Assembly (NCBI GenBank): GCA_910588225.1
Contig: CAJUQT010000056.1
Location: 1-22,266 of the forward strand
Source of the DNA: an uncultured Acetatifactor sp.
GTDB lineage: Bacteria > Bacillota > Clostridia > Lachnospirales > Lachnospiraceae
Direction: 5' to 3'
DNA: 22,266 nucleotides
The position numbers were made by a program, and so were the translations under genes. Shown in pieces: positions 16,307-21,642 of the stretch. The number at the start of each line of letters is the position of its first letter. Position 1 is the first letter of the stretch. The notes below the pieces were generated by a model, which saw nothing but the letters and a program-made list of their open reading frames with translations, did no database searches and was not told where the DNA came from.

Positions 16307-16347
16307 GGGTATAAAAATAACAGCCAGCGAAAAAACGCTTGCAGGCT
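16307..16347 (-). terminator. Leftward terminator-like hairpin between NYN and integrase genes
   Basis: Read leftward, CAGCC-TGCA-AGCG pairs with CGCT-GGCTG (TGCA bulged) around a T6 loop, followed by TTATTTTTA. It would end transcription of the NYN gene before the integrase. The flanking ~220-bp gap also holds a CGGTGT/ACACCG hairpin near 16413-16429 and a CTCCCA/TGGGAG dyad near 16265-16300; it holds no gene. Confidence 0.55.
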
Positions 16348-16441
16348 GCTCCCGGAGATGATACAATACTTTTGCAAAACAGTGTATCCTCTGGGATATA
16401 TCGAAAGCCGTTCGGTGTTGGCACACCGGGCGGTTTTACTT

Positions 16442-17101
16442 TTAACGTGTTGTATATGCCTTGTCACAGGTACGGAGCCCATCTATATGTTCAAATAAGT
16501 CTGGTTTTATAGGTGCGCCTAATGGATCGAGGATAAAGTCGATTCCTTCGCGTCGAGCAAGTTTGGCTGCAGAGACAAAATCACTGTCACCAGAAATTAA
16601 GATAATTTGATTTACCTACTTTTTATAGGCCATTGATGCAATATCAAGACCGATTTTCATGTCCACACCTTTTTGCTCTATTTCAATACTAAAATCAGCC
16701 TCTGTTAAAGAAGTAAATGTAAGACTACCATTACAAAGCTTTTTTACAATATCAGGACGGATCATATAATGCGCCTGTTCTTCGGCAAGTTTTCCCAAGC
16801 GTATGGCAAATTTTCGTTTTTTCTTTAGTTCATCCAAAAACTGGTTCATCCATATATATAAATCAGTCTTCGAAAGATCAACTTGTTTTTGAAGAAATGG
16901 GTGGAAAAGACGTTTTGCTGTTGGCGGACAGTCATAATAGAATATCCGATAAAGTTCATTATTGCTTTCACCGTGAGAATTTAGGTGCCTTTTGCAGTAG
17001 TTGGCCAGTTCTATGGCCCTATCCTGAGCGCTGATATCACCGAATACCTTCTGGGACCGCCTTCGATAAAAACCTCCATCTACCAGAATCGCAGTTTTCA
17101 T
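16442..17101 (-). pseudogene. NYN/PIN-like nuclease-domain protein with in-frame TAG
   Basis: The reading frame covers 219 codons from an ATG with AAGGAGG six bases upstream, but codon 162 (16616-16618) is TAG. Before it are LVDGG (D8) and FSIEIEQKGVDMKIGLDIAS (D147, D153). After it the frame continues without break into VNQIILISGDSDFVSAAKLA (D172, D174) and ends TCDKAYTTR. These acidic residues form the metal-binding centre of the NYN (LabA/DUF88) RNase family, so termination at the TAG removes the GDSDF motif and should inactivate the enzyme. AAG to TAG at a lysine-rich spot is the simplest origin. Alternatives are amber suppression or sequencing error. It is transcribed from its own regulated promoter. 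Confidence 0.82.
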
Positions 17102-17117
17102 ATGTGCCTCCTTACAT

Positions 17118-17173
17118 AAAAAAGCTCCAGGGTTCAGTCATTCTCATATATTGAGAGACGTACAACCTGGAGC
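17118..17173 (-). terminator. Intrinsic terminator, also a candidate attenuator of the NYN gene
   Basis: Read leftward, GCTCCAGGTT (17164-17173) pairs with AACCCTGGAGC (17124-17134, one bulge), with an inner TCTCA/TGAGA stem, and is followed directly by T6. The ribosome-binding site and ATG of the NYN gene lie within 17 bases after it. It ends repressor-gene transcripts, but it also lies inside the leader from the NYN promoter at 17205-17233. Confidence 0.8.
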
Positions 17174-17183
17174 ATTATTAACA

Positions 17184-17233
17184 TGTAACCTTTGTTACAC
17201 CCTTATATTATATGCAAAAGGTTGATTTGTCAA
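17184..17233 (-). promoter_or_regulatory. Promoter and dyad operator of the NYN gene
   Basis: Read leftward: -35 TTGACA (17228-17233), 17-bp spacer, -10 TAATAT (17205-17210); a TATAAT two bases upstream gives 15-bp spacing. A perfect inverted repeat TGTAAC-N4-GTTACA (17184-17199) covers the expected start point, a typical repressor position. Confidence 0.65.
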
Positions 17234-17249
17234 TCGTTTTACTAAGAAT

Positions 17250-17300
17250 TGTGAATAAAAATGTGTACAACATGTGGATAACCACAATATATTGTGGTTA
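17250..17300. other. DnaA-box pair and perfect AT-rich palindrome
   Basis: On the minus strand TTATTCACA (17250-17258) and TTATCCACA (17273-17281) both match the DnaA consensus TTATNCACA, 23 bp apart, with a one-mismatch copy TTGTACACA at about 17263-17271. They adjoin a perfect 22-bp palindrome (17279-17300) with arms TAACCACAAT and ATTGTGGTTA around a central AT. This could be a replication origin or replication-linked control site of the element, or a repressor operator; it contains no gene. Confidence 0.45.
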
Positions 17301-17341
17301 AAACCGATGTGGAGCACAATACAAACTTTATTTCCAAAAGA

Positions 17342-18142
17342 TTATTCCCCTATAATTTCATACTCTCCATCCAGCTTCCCGATGACTTTCCCCATGCAGA
17401 CAATATTATCGAATTCATTGACCTGGATATTGGGAGATTCCGGGTTATGGGAAATCAGTTCCGTTTTACCATATTCTTTTATATATACACTTCCATTCAC
17501 TACAAATATACCCACATCTCCATATTTCATCTCGACATGTTGAGAAACCATGACATTATCCCCGTCCATATAGTCCGGCTCCATAGAATTACCATTGACC
17601 TTGATCACAAAGTCAACACGATCGTCCCAATCTGAATCTGAAATTGCAATTTTGGAAGCTACTTCATTCCCCAGGATAAAGATACCACTGCCTGCGGAGG
17701 CATCCCGAAAGTATTCCGTGATGTGCCTGCTCCTGAATGAGTGGCGCGGCATCTCAATAATGGCAGCAGGACTGGCCTCCAGCTCTGCGATGCGGTTGTC
17801 CTTTTCTTGCAAGGATTTTACCCGGGCCGTTTCACGATCTAATACTATATTAACTGTTTCCTGGCCGTGGGAGTCGAGGGCGCGGTATTTTTTGATGTGG
17901 TCATATTCCGCAAGTGTAACATCGTTTGCTTCTTTTGGAAGTTTAACGCAATCTTGAAAGAGATAATTTGCATCAACTTTTAATGCCTCTATCAGTTTAT
18001 ACATAACTGGCTCTTTTGGGTGGCTTGTTTCGTTTTCATAGTTTGTTATTGCAGAACCAGTTACGCCTACTAATTTTCCCAATTCTATTTGTGTAAGCCC
18101 TTGAATTTCTCTTGCTTCTTTTATTCTGTATCCAATTCCCAT
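17342..18142 (-). CDS. CI/LexA-type repressor: HTH_XRE plus S24 autoprotease
   Basis: 266 aa. Residues ~4-65 form an XRE/Cro-CI helix-turn-helix (LTQIELGKLVGVTGSAITNY). The middle ~75-145 is a linker. The C-terminal half is a LexA/CI S24 peptidase domain: cleavage-site-like DASAGSG, catalytic Ser in VNGNSMEPDYMDGD, and catalytic Lys in GSVYIKEYG. Such repressors keep a prophage or ICE silent and cleave themselves when RecA is activated. The start is supported by AGAGGTGA just upstream. It diverges from the Cro-like gene at 18296, forming a classical lysogeny switch, and is followed by the intrinsic terminator at 17118-17173. Confidence 0.93.
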   Translation of the reverse strand: MGIGYRIKEAREIQGLTQIELGKLVGVTGSAITNYENETSHPKEPVMYKLIEALKVDANYLFQDCVKLPKEANDVTLAEYDHIKKYRALDSHGQETVNIVLDRETARVKSLQEKDNRIAELEASPAAIIEMPRHSFRSRHITEYFRDASAGSGIFILGNEVASKIAISDSDWDDRVDFVIKVNGNSMEPDYMDGDNVMVSQHVEMKYGDVGIFVVNGSVYIKEYGKTELISHNPESPNIQVNEFDNIVCMGKVIGKLDGEYEIIGE

Positions 18143-18295
18143 GGTATCACCTCTTTCTGTAAAACACTATAACTTAAAAGTCTTTAAAAGTAAATACATA
18201 AACTCAAGAAAATTTAGAAAAATGTATTGACAACTAAATAAGCTTGATGTATCCTGAAAAAGAACTAAAGAATCTTGAATGGCGGAGGTGAAAAC
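18143..18295. promoter_or_regulatory. Divergent switch region between repressor and Cro-like gene
   Basis: Rightward promoter: TTGACA (18227-18232), 17 bp, TATCCT (18250-18255). Leftward promoter for the repressor: TTTACT, 17 bp, TATAGT, read on the minus strand within about 18168-18196. TTAAAAGT is repeated at 18174-18181 and 18184-18191, one helical turn apart and inside the leftward promoter, so it is a candidate operator. Confidence 0.7.
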
Positions 18296-18511
18296 TTGAA
18301 CTCTATAGTAGCACCAAATGTAGAAGCAATAATTAACAGAAAATGCCTAAAACAAAGTGCAGTAGCGGAAAAGGCGGGATATACAAAACAACAGTTCAAT
18401 TCCATGTTGAGAGGACGCAAGGTTATAAGAGATACCGATATTATGAGAATCGCGTCTGCGCTGGAAGTTGATGCTAACACTTTATTCGAAGAAAGAGAGA
18501 CAAGCGGATGA
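18296..18511 (+). CDS. Cro-like HTH protein
   Basis: 71 aa starting at TTG (18296), with GGAGGTG five bases upstream; the alternative TTG at 18275 precedes that site and is unlikely. A single XRE-type helix-turn-helix fills the protein (KQSAVAEKAGYTKQQFNSML, then IMRIASALEVDANTLFEE). It is transcribed from the strong rightward promoter opposite the CI/LexA-type repressor, so it is presumably the antagonist that shuts off the repressor after induction. Its TGA is immediately followed by the first core copy of the array repeat. Confidence 0.85.
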   Translation: MNSIVAPNVEAIINRKCLKQSAVAEKAGYTKQQFNSMLRGRKVIRDTDIMRIASALEVDANTLFEERETSG

Positions 18512-18512
18512 G

Positions 18513-18549
18513 TTAAGGCCGCGGGAGCCGGTATAGGAGGGAGGTGAGG
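18513..18549 (+). repeat. Array repeat copy A (core only)
   Basis: Core sequence TTAAGGCCGCGGGAGCC followed by GGTATAGGAGGGAGGTGAGG. It has no upstream hairpin/promoter part. The second GGAGG (18540-18544) is the ribosome-binding site for the GTG at 18553. It carries G at the A/G variable position, as copy B does. Confidence 0.9.
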
Positions 18550-18552
18550 GAA

Positions 18553-19155
18553 GTGGAAAAGAAGGGGACATATAAGGTTGACAGGCTTTTCTGTGAGAAG
18601 CTGATTGCATTGCTGAACCGTGGCACGAATCCATTGATGGATGCTTTCCGAGCGGACAAAAACGTGAAGATACGGGTCGTGGCGGATTACGACCTGCAGG
18701 CGGAAAAAATCGAGGTCACATATTTTGCGGAGGAATCTCTTCTTCATGCAAGCGAGGAAGCTACACTTGTGGTATCCAAAGAACATGCTTCTTGGAGCGC
18801 AGCAGATCGGAAAGAGATCGGGGAAATTGCCAATATAACATATCACCGTCTGCTCGCATTAATGGAAGATGGTTGGATAGATGCGGGATTACAAAACGAA
18901 GCGTGGGAATTGGCAGAGGCACTGGTCGGGTTATTGTATTCATGCAGTACCATTCCGGCAGAAAAGGTACGGAAATATGCAAGCGGGATAATGGAGTTTG
19001 CAATGGCTATGTATCTTAGCAAGATAGCGGGCTTCCCAGAAGAGGGCGAGAAAGGGAGATACAGGCATTGCAATGACTTTATTAAGCTTTGGTTGGCCGG
19101 CAGGGACATATTAAAAAATATACAGCAGGATGCTCCTGCAGATGCAAATATGTAG
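18553..19155 (+). CDS. Unknown 200-aa cassette protein (cassette A, rightward)
   Basis: I do not recognise this protein. It starts at GTG 18553, eight bases after the repeat-encoded GGAGG; the GTG at 18544 lies inside that site. It begins MEKKGTYKVDRLFCEKLIAL and looks soluble and mixed alpha/beta, with helix-rich stretches at ~85-120 (ADRKEIGEIANITYHRLLAL) and ~140-165. The first ~62 codons recur almost identically at 21451, where they end in a truncation, so a complete family member sits here and a remnant there. It is the first cassette gene after Cro, likely expressed on induction. Its 3' end forms a 19-bp stem-loop with the bases after its stop. Confidence 0.75.
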   Translation: MEKKGTYKVDRLFCEKLIALLNRGTNPLMDAFRADKNVKIRVVADYDLQAEKIEVTYFAEESLLHASEEATLVVSKEHASWSAADRKEIGEIANITYHRLLALMEDGWIDAGLQNEAWELAEALVGLLYSCSTIPAEKVRKYASGIMEFAMAMYLSKIAGFPEEGEKGRYRHCNDFIKLWLAGRDILKNIQQDAPADANM

Positions 19156-19175
19156 CATTTGCATCTGCAGGAGCA
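19131..19175. terminator. Perfect 19-bp inverted repeat between convergent genes
   Basis: Bases 19131-19149 (TGCTCCTGCAG...) are fully complementary to 19157-19175 with a 7-nt loop containing the stop codon of the 200-aa gene. There is no strong U-tract. A small TAACC/GGTTA hairpin follows at 19179-19191. It probably acts as a bidirectional terminator or 3' stabiliser for this gene pair. Confidence 0.6.
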
Positions 19176-19188
19176 CGTTAACCGTTGG

Positions 19189-19395
19189 TTACTTATTTTG
19201 TTTTTCTGAGTTTGCCTTGTCCAACCGCTGCTGTTTTTCTTCGAGGGAGCAGCGCCGATAGGTAGAACCTTTTAGGCATCCATGGTTTCGTATATCGCGT
19301 TTGGAACATATTCCGATATTGAAGCAATCGTGCAAATATGTTCCATCAGTGTCTATACGGTCTTGGAAATCAGGAGAAACTAAAGGGTTTTCCAT
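19189..19395 (-). CDS. Small Cys-rich cassette protein (leftward)
   Basis: 68 aa, not recognised. It begins MENPLVSPDFQDRIDTDGTY and has four Cys (24, 30, 40, 49) around CFNIGICSKRDIRNHGC, so a small metal-binding or disulfide fold is possible; the C-terminus is highly charged (LEEKQQRLDKANSEKQNK). The ATG at 19395 is preceded by AAAGGAG; a GTG at 19407 overlaps that site. It is read from the leftward promoter of repeat copy B and converges on the 200-aa gene. Confidence 0.65.
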   Translation of the reverse strand: MENPLVSPDFQDRIDTDGTYLHDCFNIGICSKRDIRNHGCLKGSTYRRCSLEEKQQRLDKANSEKQNK

Positions 19396-19417
19396 AACGA
19401 AAAGCACTCCTTTCTTC

Positions 19418-19541
19418 TGTACTCAGCCATGGCAGTGGCCTGTACAACCAGTATAAAGGAGAAAGCAGGGGATTGCAATAAAATCAGGAGTAAACACAGA
19501 TAAGTTCTTAAGGCCGCGGGAGCCGGTATAGGAGGGAGGTG
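19418..19541. repeat. Array repeat copy B (full, 124 bp)
   Basis: In plus orientation: hairpin (TGTAC 19418-19422/GTACA 19442-19446, inner GCCA/TGGC), short middle variant (GAAAGCAGGGGATT...), then the core from 19508. The core supplies the ribosome-binding site for the TTG at 19550. The left half supplies promoter, 5' hairpin and start region for the leftward gene at 19395. Confidence 0.9.
19450..19478 (-). promoter_or_regulatory. Leftward promoter in repeat copy B
   Basis: -35 TTGCAA (19473-19478), 17 bp, -10 TATACT (19450-19455). The start is expected in the outer hairpin arm. Confidence 0.6.
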
Positions 19542-19549
19542 GGGGAAGA

Positions 19550-19810
19550 TTGACAGAACGGCAAGTTAGAAATGCCAAAGAAGAAGGACTGGATTTAAGT
19601 AAGATTCAGCGGGGATGTGAACATATTTTTGAGTACCTGGATAAAAATGATTTCAGTTTGTTGGAAACAAAATATCTGATATCCTCAATGGGGCTTATAA
19701 CACAAGATATTACAAAAAATGACCCATTGAGGAAAATAGCGGAATTTGACTATTCACTATCTGTAGGGAGTGCGTTTTCACGAACCGCCGCTTCAAATAC
19801 GGAATCGTAA
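19550..19810 (+). CDS. Small unknown cassette protein (cassette B, rightward)
   Basis: 86 aa, not recognised. The TTG start at 19550 lies ten bases after the repeat-encoded GGAGG. It begins MTERQVRNAKEEGLDLSKIQ and is mostly helical and soluble by composition. Its last ~20 codons (from about FDYSLSVG) overlap the 3' end of the convergent leftward gene by 61 bp, so the natural C-terminus may have been lost at a cassette junction and replaced by antisense sequence. Confidence 0.55.
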   Translation: MTERQVRNAKEEGLDLSKIQRGCEHIFEYLDKNDFSLLETKYLISSMGLITQDITKNDPLRKIAEFDYSLSVGSAFSRTAASNTES

Positions 19811-19968
19811 ACACTGGCATACAATTTCCATATTTCTTTTACGGCTGGATCAGAATATGTTGTATCACCAGGAATAAAGGCAGTTTCGGGCAGTTTCTGA
19901 ATTTGATGCTCACAAAAAGCTGTTGCGATATTATGTGCAGCAAGTTCTGGATTAATAAATGGCATCAT
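19750..19968 (-). CDS. Small unknown cassette protein (leftward)
   Basis: 72 aa, not recognised. It begins MMPFINPELAAHNIATAFCE and has a central PGDTTYSDPAVKEIWKLYAS segment; soluble and probably helical. AAAGGAG lies eight bases before the ATG, just after the hairpin of repeat copy C. Its 3' end overlaps the rightward gene by 61 bp. Placement matches the other leftward cassette genes. Confidence 0.65.
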   Translation of the reverse strand: MMPFINPELAAHNIATAFCEHQIQKLPETAFIPGDTTYSDPAVKEIWKLYASVYDSVFEAAVRENALPTDSE

Positions 19969-19987
19969 AATTTTGTCTCCTTTCTAT

Positions 19988-20124
19988 TGTACTCGGCCCT
20001 GGCGGGGGCCTGTAAGAACCAGTATAAAGGAGAACATACAGGATATCAAGACGGTTTTTCTGGGCATTGGGAGTGAACACAGATAAGTTCTTAAGGCCAC
20101 GGGAGCCGGTATAGGAGGGAGGTG
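19988..20124. repeat. Array repeat copy C (full, 137 bp)
   Basis: Hairpin with changed inner stem GGCCC/GGGCC, long middle variant identical to copy E (GAACATACAGGATATC...), core from 20091. It has one extra C relative to copy F after AAGAA. It serves the ATG at 20132 on the right and the ATG at 19968 on the left. Confidence 0.9.
20021..20049 (-). promoter_or_regulatory. Leftward promoter in repeat copy C
   Basis: -35 TTGATA (20044-20049), 17 bp, -10 TATACT (20021-20026). Confidence 0.62.
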
Positions 20125-20131
20125 AGGAAGG

Positions 20132-20275
20132 ATGGACAGGGAACAGACGACAATCCGCCTTCCTGTGGAGCTGAAAGAGAAACTCCAGAAGGAGGCGGAC
20201 AGGAGAGGAATAGGCTTTAATGCGCTGGTACTTATGATCTTGAGCGAGGAACGAAGCCATCATCAAAAAGAATAG
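20132..20275 (+). CDS. Short ribbon-helix-helix-like protein (cassette C, rightward)
   Basis: 47 aa, with ATG nine bases after the repeat-encoded GGAGG. The sequence TTIRLPVELKEKLQKEADRR followed by IGFNALVLMILSEE is the beta-strand/helix/helix pattern of Arc/MetJ (RHH) DNA-binding proteins, just long enough for one dimer-forming unit. Its 3' end overlaps the convergent RHH gene by 44 bp. It probably acts as a small transcriptional regulator of the element; targets unknown. Confidence 0.75.
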   Translation: MDREQTTIRLPVELKEKLQKEADRRGIGFNALVLMILSEERSHHQKE

Positions 20276-20438
20276 CGCCATGTGCTTTTTCCCAGGCTTC
20301 GATATGTTTGATTATGAGCTGTTCGATTTCCTTATTGGCGGAGCGGCCATTGCGGTCGGCTATGTACTTTAGCTTGTCCATGATTTCGGACGGGATACGT
20401 AAACCGTATTGTGGGTTCTTATGTGGGGCATTTGGCAT
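20232..20438 (-). CDS. Arc-like ribbon-helix-helix protein
   Basis: 68 aa, with AAGGAGG eight bases before the ATG. The RHH core is GLRIPSEIMDKLKYIADRNG, then RSANKEIEQLIIKHIEAWEK; the tail FDDGFVPRSRS is antisense to the end of the rightward RHH gene. Unlike other leftward cassette genes it is not driven by a repeat but by its own divergent region shared with the RHH gene at 20583. The likely role is a DNA-binding regulator with autoregulation. Confidence 0.8.
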   Translation of the reverse strand: MPNAPHKNPQYGLRIPSEIMDKLKYIADRNGRSANKEIEQLIIKHIEAWEKAHGAILFDDGFVPRSRS

Positions 20439-20454
20439 TTTGCTGACCTCCTTT

Positions 20455-20560
20455 TGTCAATATGGCAACATATTAGCATGAATAAAAAACTTTGAAAAGT
20501 TTATGCCAACATATTGACATCATATAAATAACCACCTGTAATGAATGCCAACAGGTGGTT
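20455..20560. promoter_or_regulatory. Divergent operator/promoter region of two RHH genes with a leader hairpin
   Basis: TGTCAATATG (20455-20464) and CATATTGACA (20510-20519) are perfect inverted repeats; AATATG-N4-CATATT lies at 20459-20474. These flank the A/T-rich stretch with candidate -10s: TATAAA (20523-20528) rightward, and TAATAT near 20470 leftward. Arc-type proteins bind such short dyads, so autoregulation is likely. AACCACCTGT (20530-20539)/ACAGGTGGTT (20551-20560) forms a 10-bp hairpin in the rightward leader. Confidence 0.6.
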
Positions 20561-20582
20561 AGCCACCTAAGAAGGAGGGTAT

Positions 20583-20759
20583 ATGGAAAGAGTAAGAGCC
20601 GGGTTGCGGATACCATATGATTTGAACACATGGCTGATTCAGGAAGCCCAGAAACAGGGAATCGCAAAAAACGCTCTAATCCTTCAGATTCTGTGGGAAT
20701 GGGTTAGGCGGGAACGACAAGAAACATCGGCCACGGGAGCCGGTATAGGAGGGAGGTGA
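20583..20759 (+). CDS. Ribbon-helix-helix-like protein reading into the repeat core
   Basis: 58 aa, with AAGGAGG just before the ATG. RAGLRIPYDLNTWLIQEAQK and NALILQILWEWVRRE form an RHH-type pattern like its neighbours at 20132 and 20232. The last 11 residues (TSATGAGIGGR) are encoded by repeat copy D, and its TGA lies within the ribosome-binding site of the next gene, giving translational coupling. The tail is probably an accident of cassette joining. Confidence 0.75.
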   Translation: MERVRAGLRIPYDLNTWLIQEAQKQGIAKNALILQILWEWVRRERQETSATGAGIGGR

Positions 20760-20761
20760 GG
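20729..20761 (+). repeat. Array repeat copy D (core only)
   Basis: GGCCACGGGAGCC followed by GGTATAGGAGGGAGGTGAGG. It lacks even the TTAA start of the core and has no hairpin or leftward promoter. It supplies the ribosome-binding site for the ATG at 20766. Confidence 0.9.
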
Positions 20762-20765
20762 AAAG

Positions 20766-21005
20766 ATGGAGAAAAACGAACTGCTTAAGACAGAAGAGTT
20801 TGTGGTCTGCCCTAACTGCGGGAAACCACTCTTAAGGGCAAGCCTGCTGAGTGCCAAAGGAACAGCATTTGGCAAGAATTACTGTTCGCACTGCCACTTT
20901 GAGGTCGGGCTTTGTTTCAAAGGCACGCCGGCAGGAGAGGCCGCAGGCAACGCAGCGAAAGAAAGTAAGACCTTTTACGAGACATCATTAGGGAGCTGCA
21001 TGTAG
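20766..21005 (+). CDS. Zinc-ribbon protein, Com-like (cassette D, rightward)
   Basis: 79 aa, with ATG nine bases after the repeat-encoded GGAGG. Two Cys pairs, CPNCGKPLLRAS (C15/C18) and YCSHCHFEVGLCF (C40/C43), form a four-Cys zinc ribbon, followed by a Gly/Ala/Lys-rich tail. Small Com-like zinc ribbons are known as phage translational regulators, and zinc ribbons are also common in nucleic-acid-binding adaptors; which applies is not clear. It ends ahead of a bidirectional hairpin that faces the leftward zinc-ribbon gene. Confidence 0.75.
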   Translation: MEKNELLKTEEFVVCPNCGKPLLRASLLSAKGTAFGKNYCSHCHFEVGLCFKGTPAGEAAGNAAKESKTFYETSLGSCM

Positions 21006-21019
21006 CCGCAAAAAATGAG

Positions 21020-21045
21020 GGGTACAGCTTTTATAAGCCGTACCC
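21020..21045 (-). terminator. Terminator between convergent zinc-ribbon genes
   Basis: GGGTAC (21020-21025)/GTACCC (21040-21045) plus GCTT/AAGC with a 4-nt loop. Leftward it is followed within a few bases by a T6 run (A6 at 21010-21015 on plus), so it chiefly terminates the leftward gene. Confidence 0.75.
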
Positions 21046-21065
21046 ATGGGAAGGGTATCAAAGGA

Positions 21066-21287
21066 TTAAATCATCTCCTTGATTCTCTCTCCAACGCTTG
21101 TGAGTTCCCCGCACTTTCGACATATTTTCTGATCTGCATTATCTAACTCGACTTGATATGCAGAACAATTTGGGTTAGTGCAATAGTTTCCGCCAGCAGC
21201 TTTGTTCGTTGGCCGCGCAATATCGCAAAACTCGCACTTATCCTTTGAATCAGGTATCAACTCATTACAATGTGGACATTCCCACAT
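21066..21287 (-). CDS. Double zinc-ribbon cassette protein (leftward)
   Basis: 73 aa. Cys pairs are CPHC (C4/C7), CEFC (C18/C21), YCTNPNC (C36/C41) and CRKC (C56/C59), giving two consecutive zinc ribbons. The start at 21287 has AAGGAG eight bases upstream; the frame stays open further upstream through the repeat hairpin (MAEYRRKGEIL), which is not needed. It is probably an RNA-, DNA- or protein-binding adaptor; no specific family is recognised. Driven by the leftward promoter of repeat copy E. Confidence 0.75.
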   Translation of the reverse strand: MWECPHCNELIPDSKDKCEFCDIARPTNKAAGGNYCTNPNCSAYQVELDNADQKICRKCGELTSVGERIKEMI

Positions 21288-21307
21288 AAGTATCTCTCCT
21301 TTCCTTC

Positions 21308-21443
21308 TGTACTCGGCCATGGCGGTGGCCTGTACAACCAGTATAAAGGAGAACATACAGGATATCAAGACGGTTTTTCTGGGCATTGGGAGTGAACACA
21401 GATAAGTTCTTAAGGCCACGGGAGCCGGTATAGGAGGGAGGTG
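21308..21443. repeat. Array repeat copy E (full, 136 bp)
   Basis: The best-paired copy. Outer stem is TGTAC (21308-21312)/GTACA (21332-21336), inner GGCCA/TGGCC. It has the long middle variant shared with copy C and a core from 21410. It serves the GTG at 21451 on the right and the ATG at 21287 on the left. Confidence 0.92.
21340..21368 (-). promoter_or_regulatory. Leftward promoter in repeat copy E
   Basis: -35 TTGATA (21363-21368), 17 bp, -10 TATACT (21340-21345). The expected start is near 21333, in the outer hairpin arm. Confidence 0.62.
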
Positions 21444-21450
21444 GGGAGGA

Positions 21451-21642
21451 GTGGAAAAAAGAGGGACATATAAGGTTGACAGGCTTTTCTGCGAGAAGCT
21501 GATTGCTTTGTTGAACCGTGGCACGAATCCATTGATGGATGCTTTCCGGGCGGACAAAAACATGAAGATACGGGTCGTAGCGGATTACGACCCGCAGGCG
21601 GAAAAAATTGAGGTCACATATTTTGCGGAGGATATGAGCTGA
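21451..21642 (+). pseudogene. Truncated duplicate of the 200-aa cassette gene
   Basis: 63 codons, GTG start. It begins MEKRGTYKVDRLFCEKLIAL and matches the gene at 18553 almost codon for codon up to VTYFAE. After GCGGAGGA (ending 21632) identity stops and the frame closes after DMS. The last 29 bp overlap the end of the convergent gene. It is the 5' third of the family only, left by a recombination joint, and is probably non-functional unless the fragment itself has a role. Confidence 0.75.

Noticed and set aside
16442..17101. Pyrrolysine recoding of the NYN amber codon
   Set aside because: The family has lysine-rich sequence here, with no pyl genes or insertion element visible; a nonsense change is simpler.
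18265..18846. Minus-strand 193-aa ORF over Cro and the 200-aa gene
   Set aside because: Antisense shadow. Its repeat-derived segment (FPHLPPIPAPAA) recurs in other shadow ORFs only because the DNA repeat recurs.
19418..19541. Integron attC or insertion-sequence ends
   Set aside because: The repeat holds ribosome-binding sites and promoters, no integron-integrase or transposase gene is present, and genes lie on both strands. The recombination mechanism stays open.
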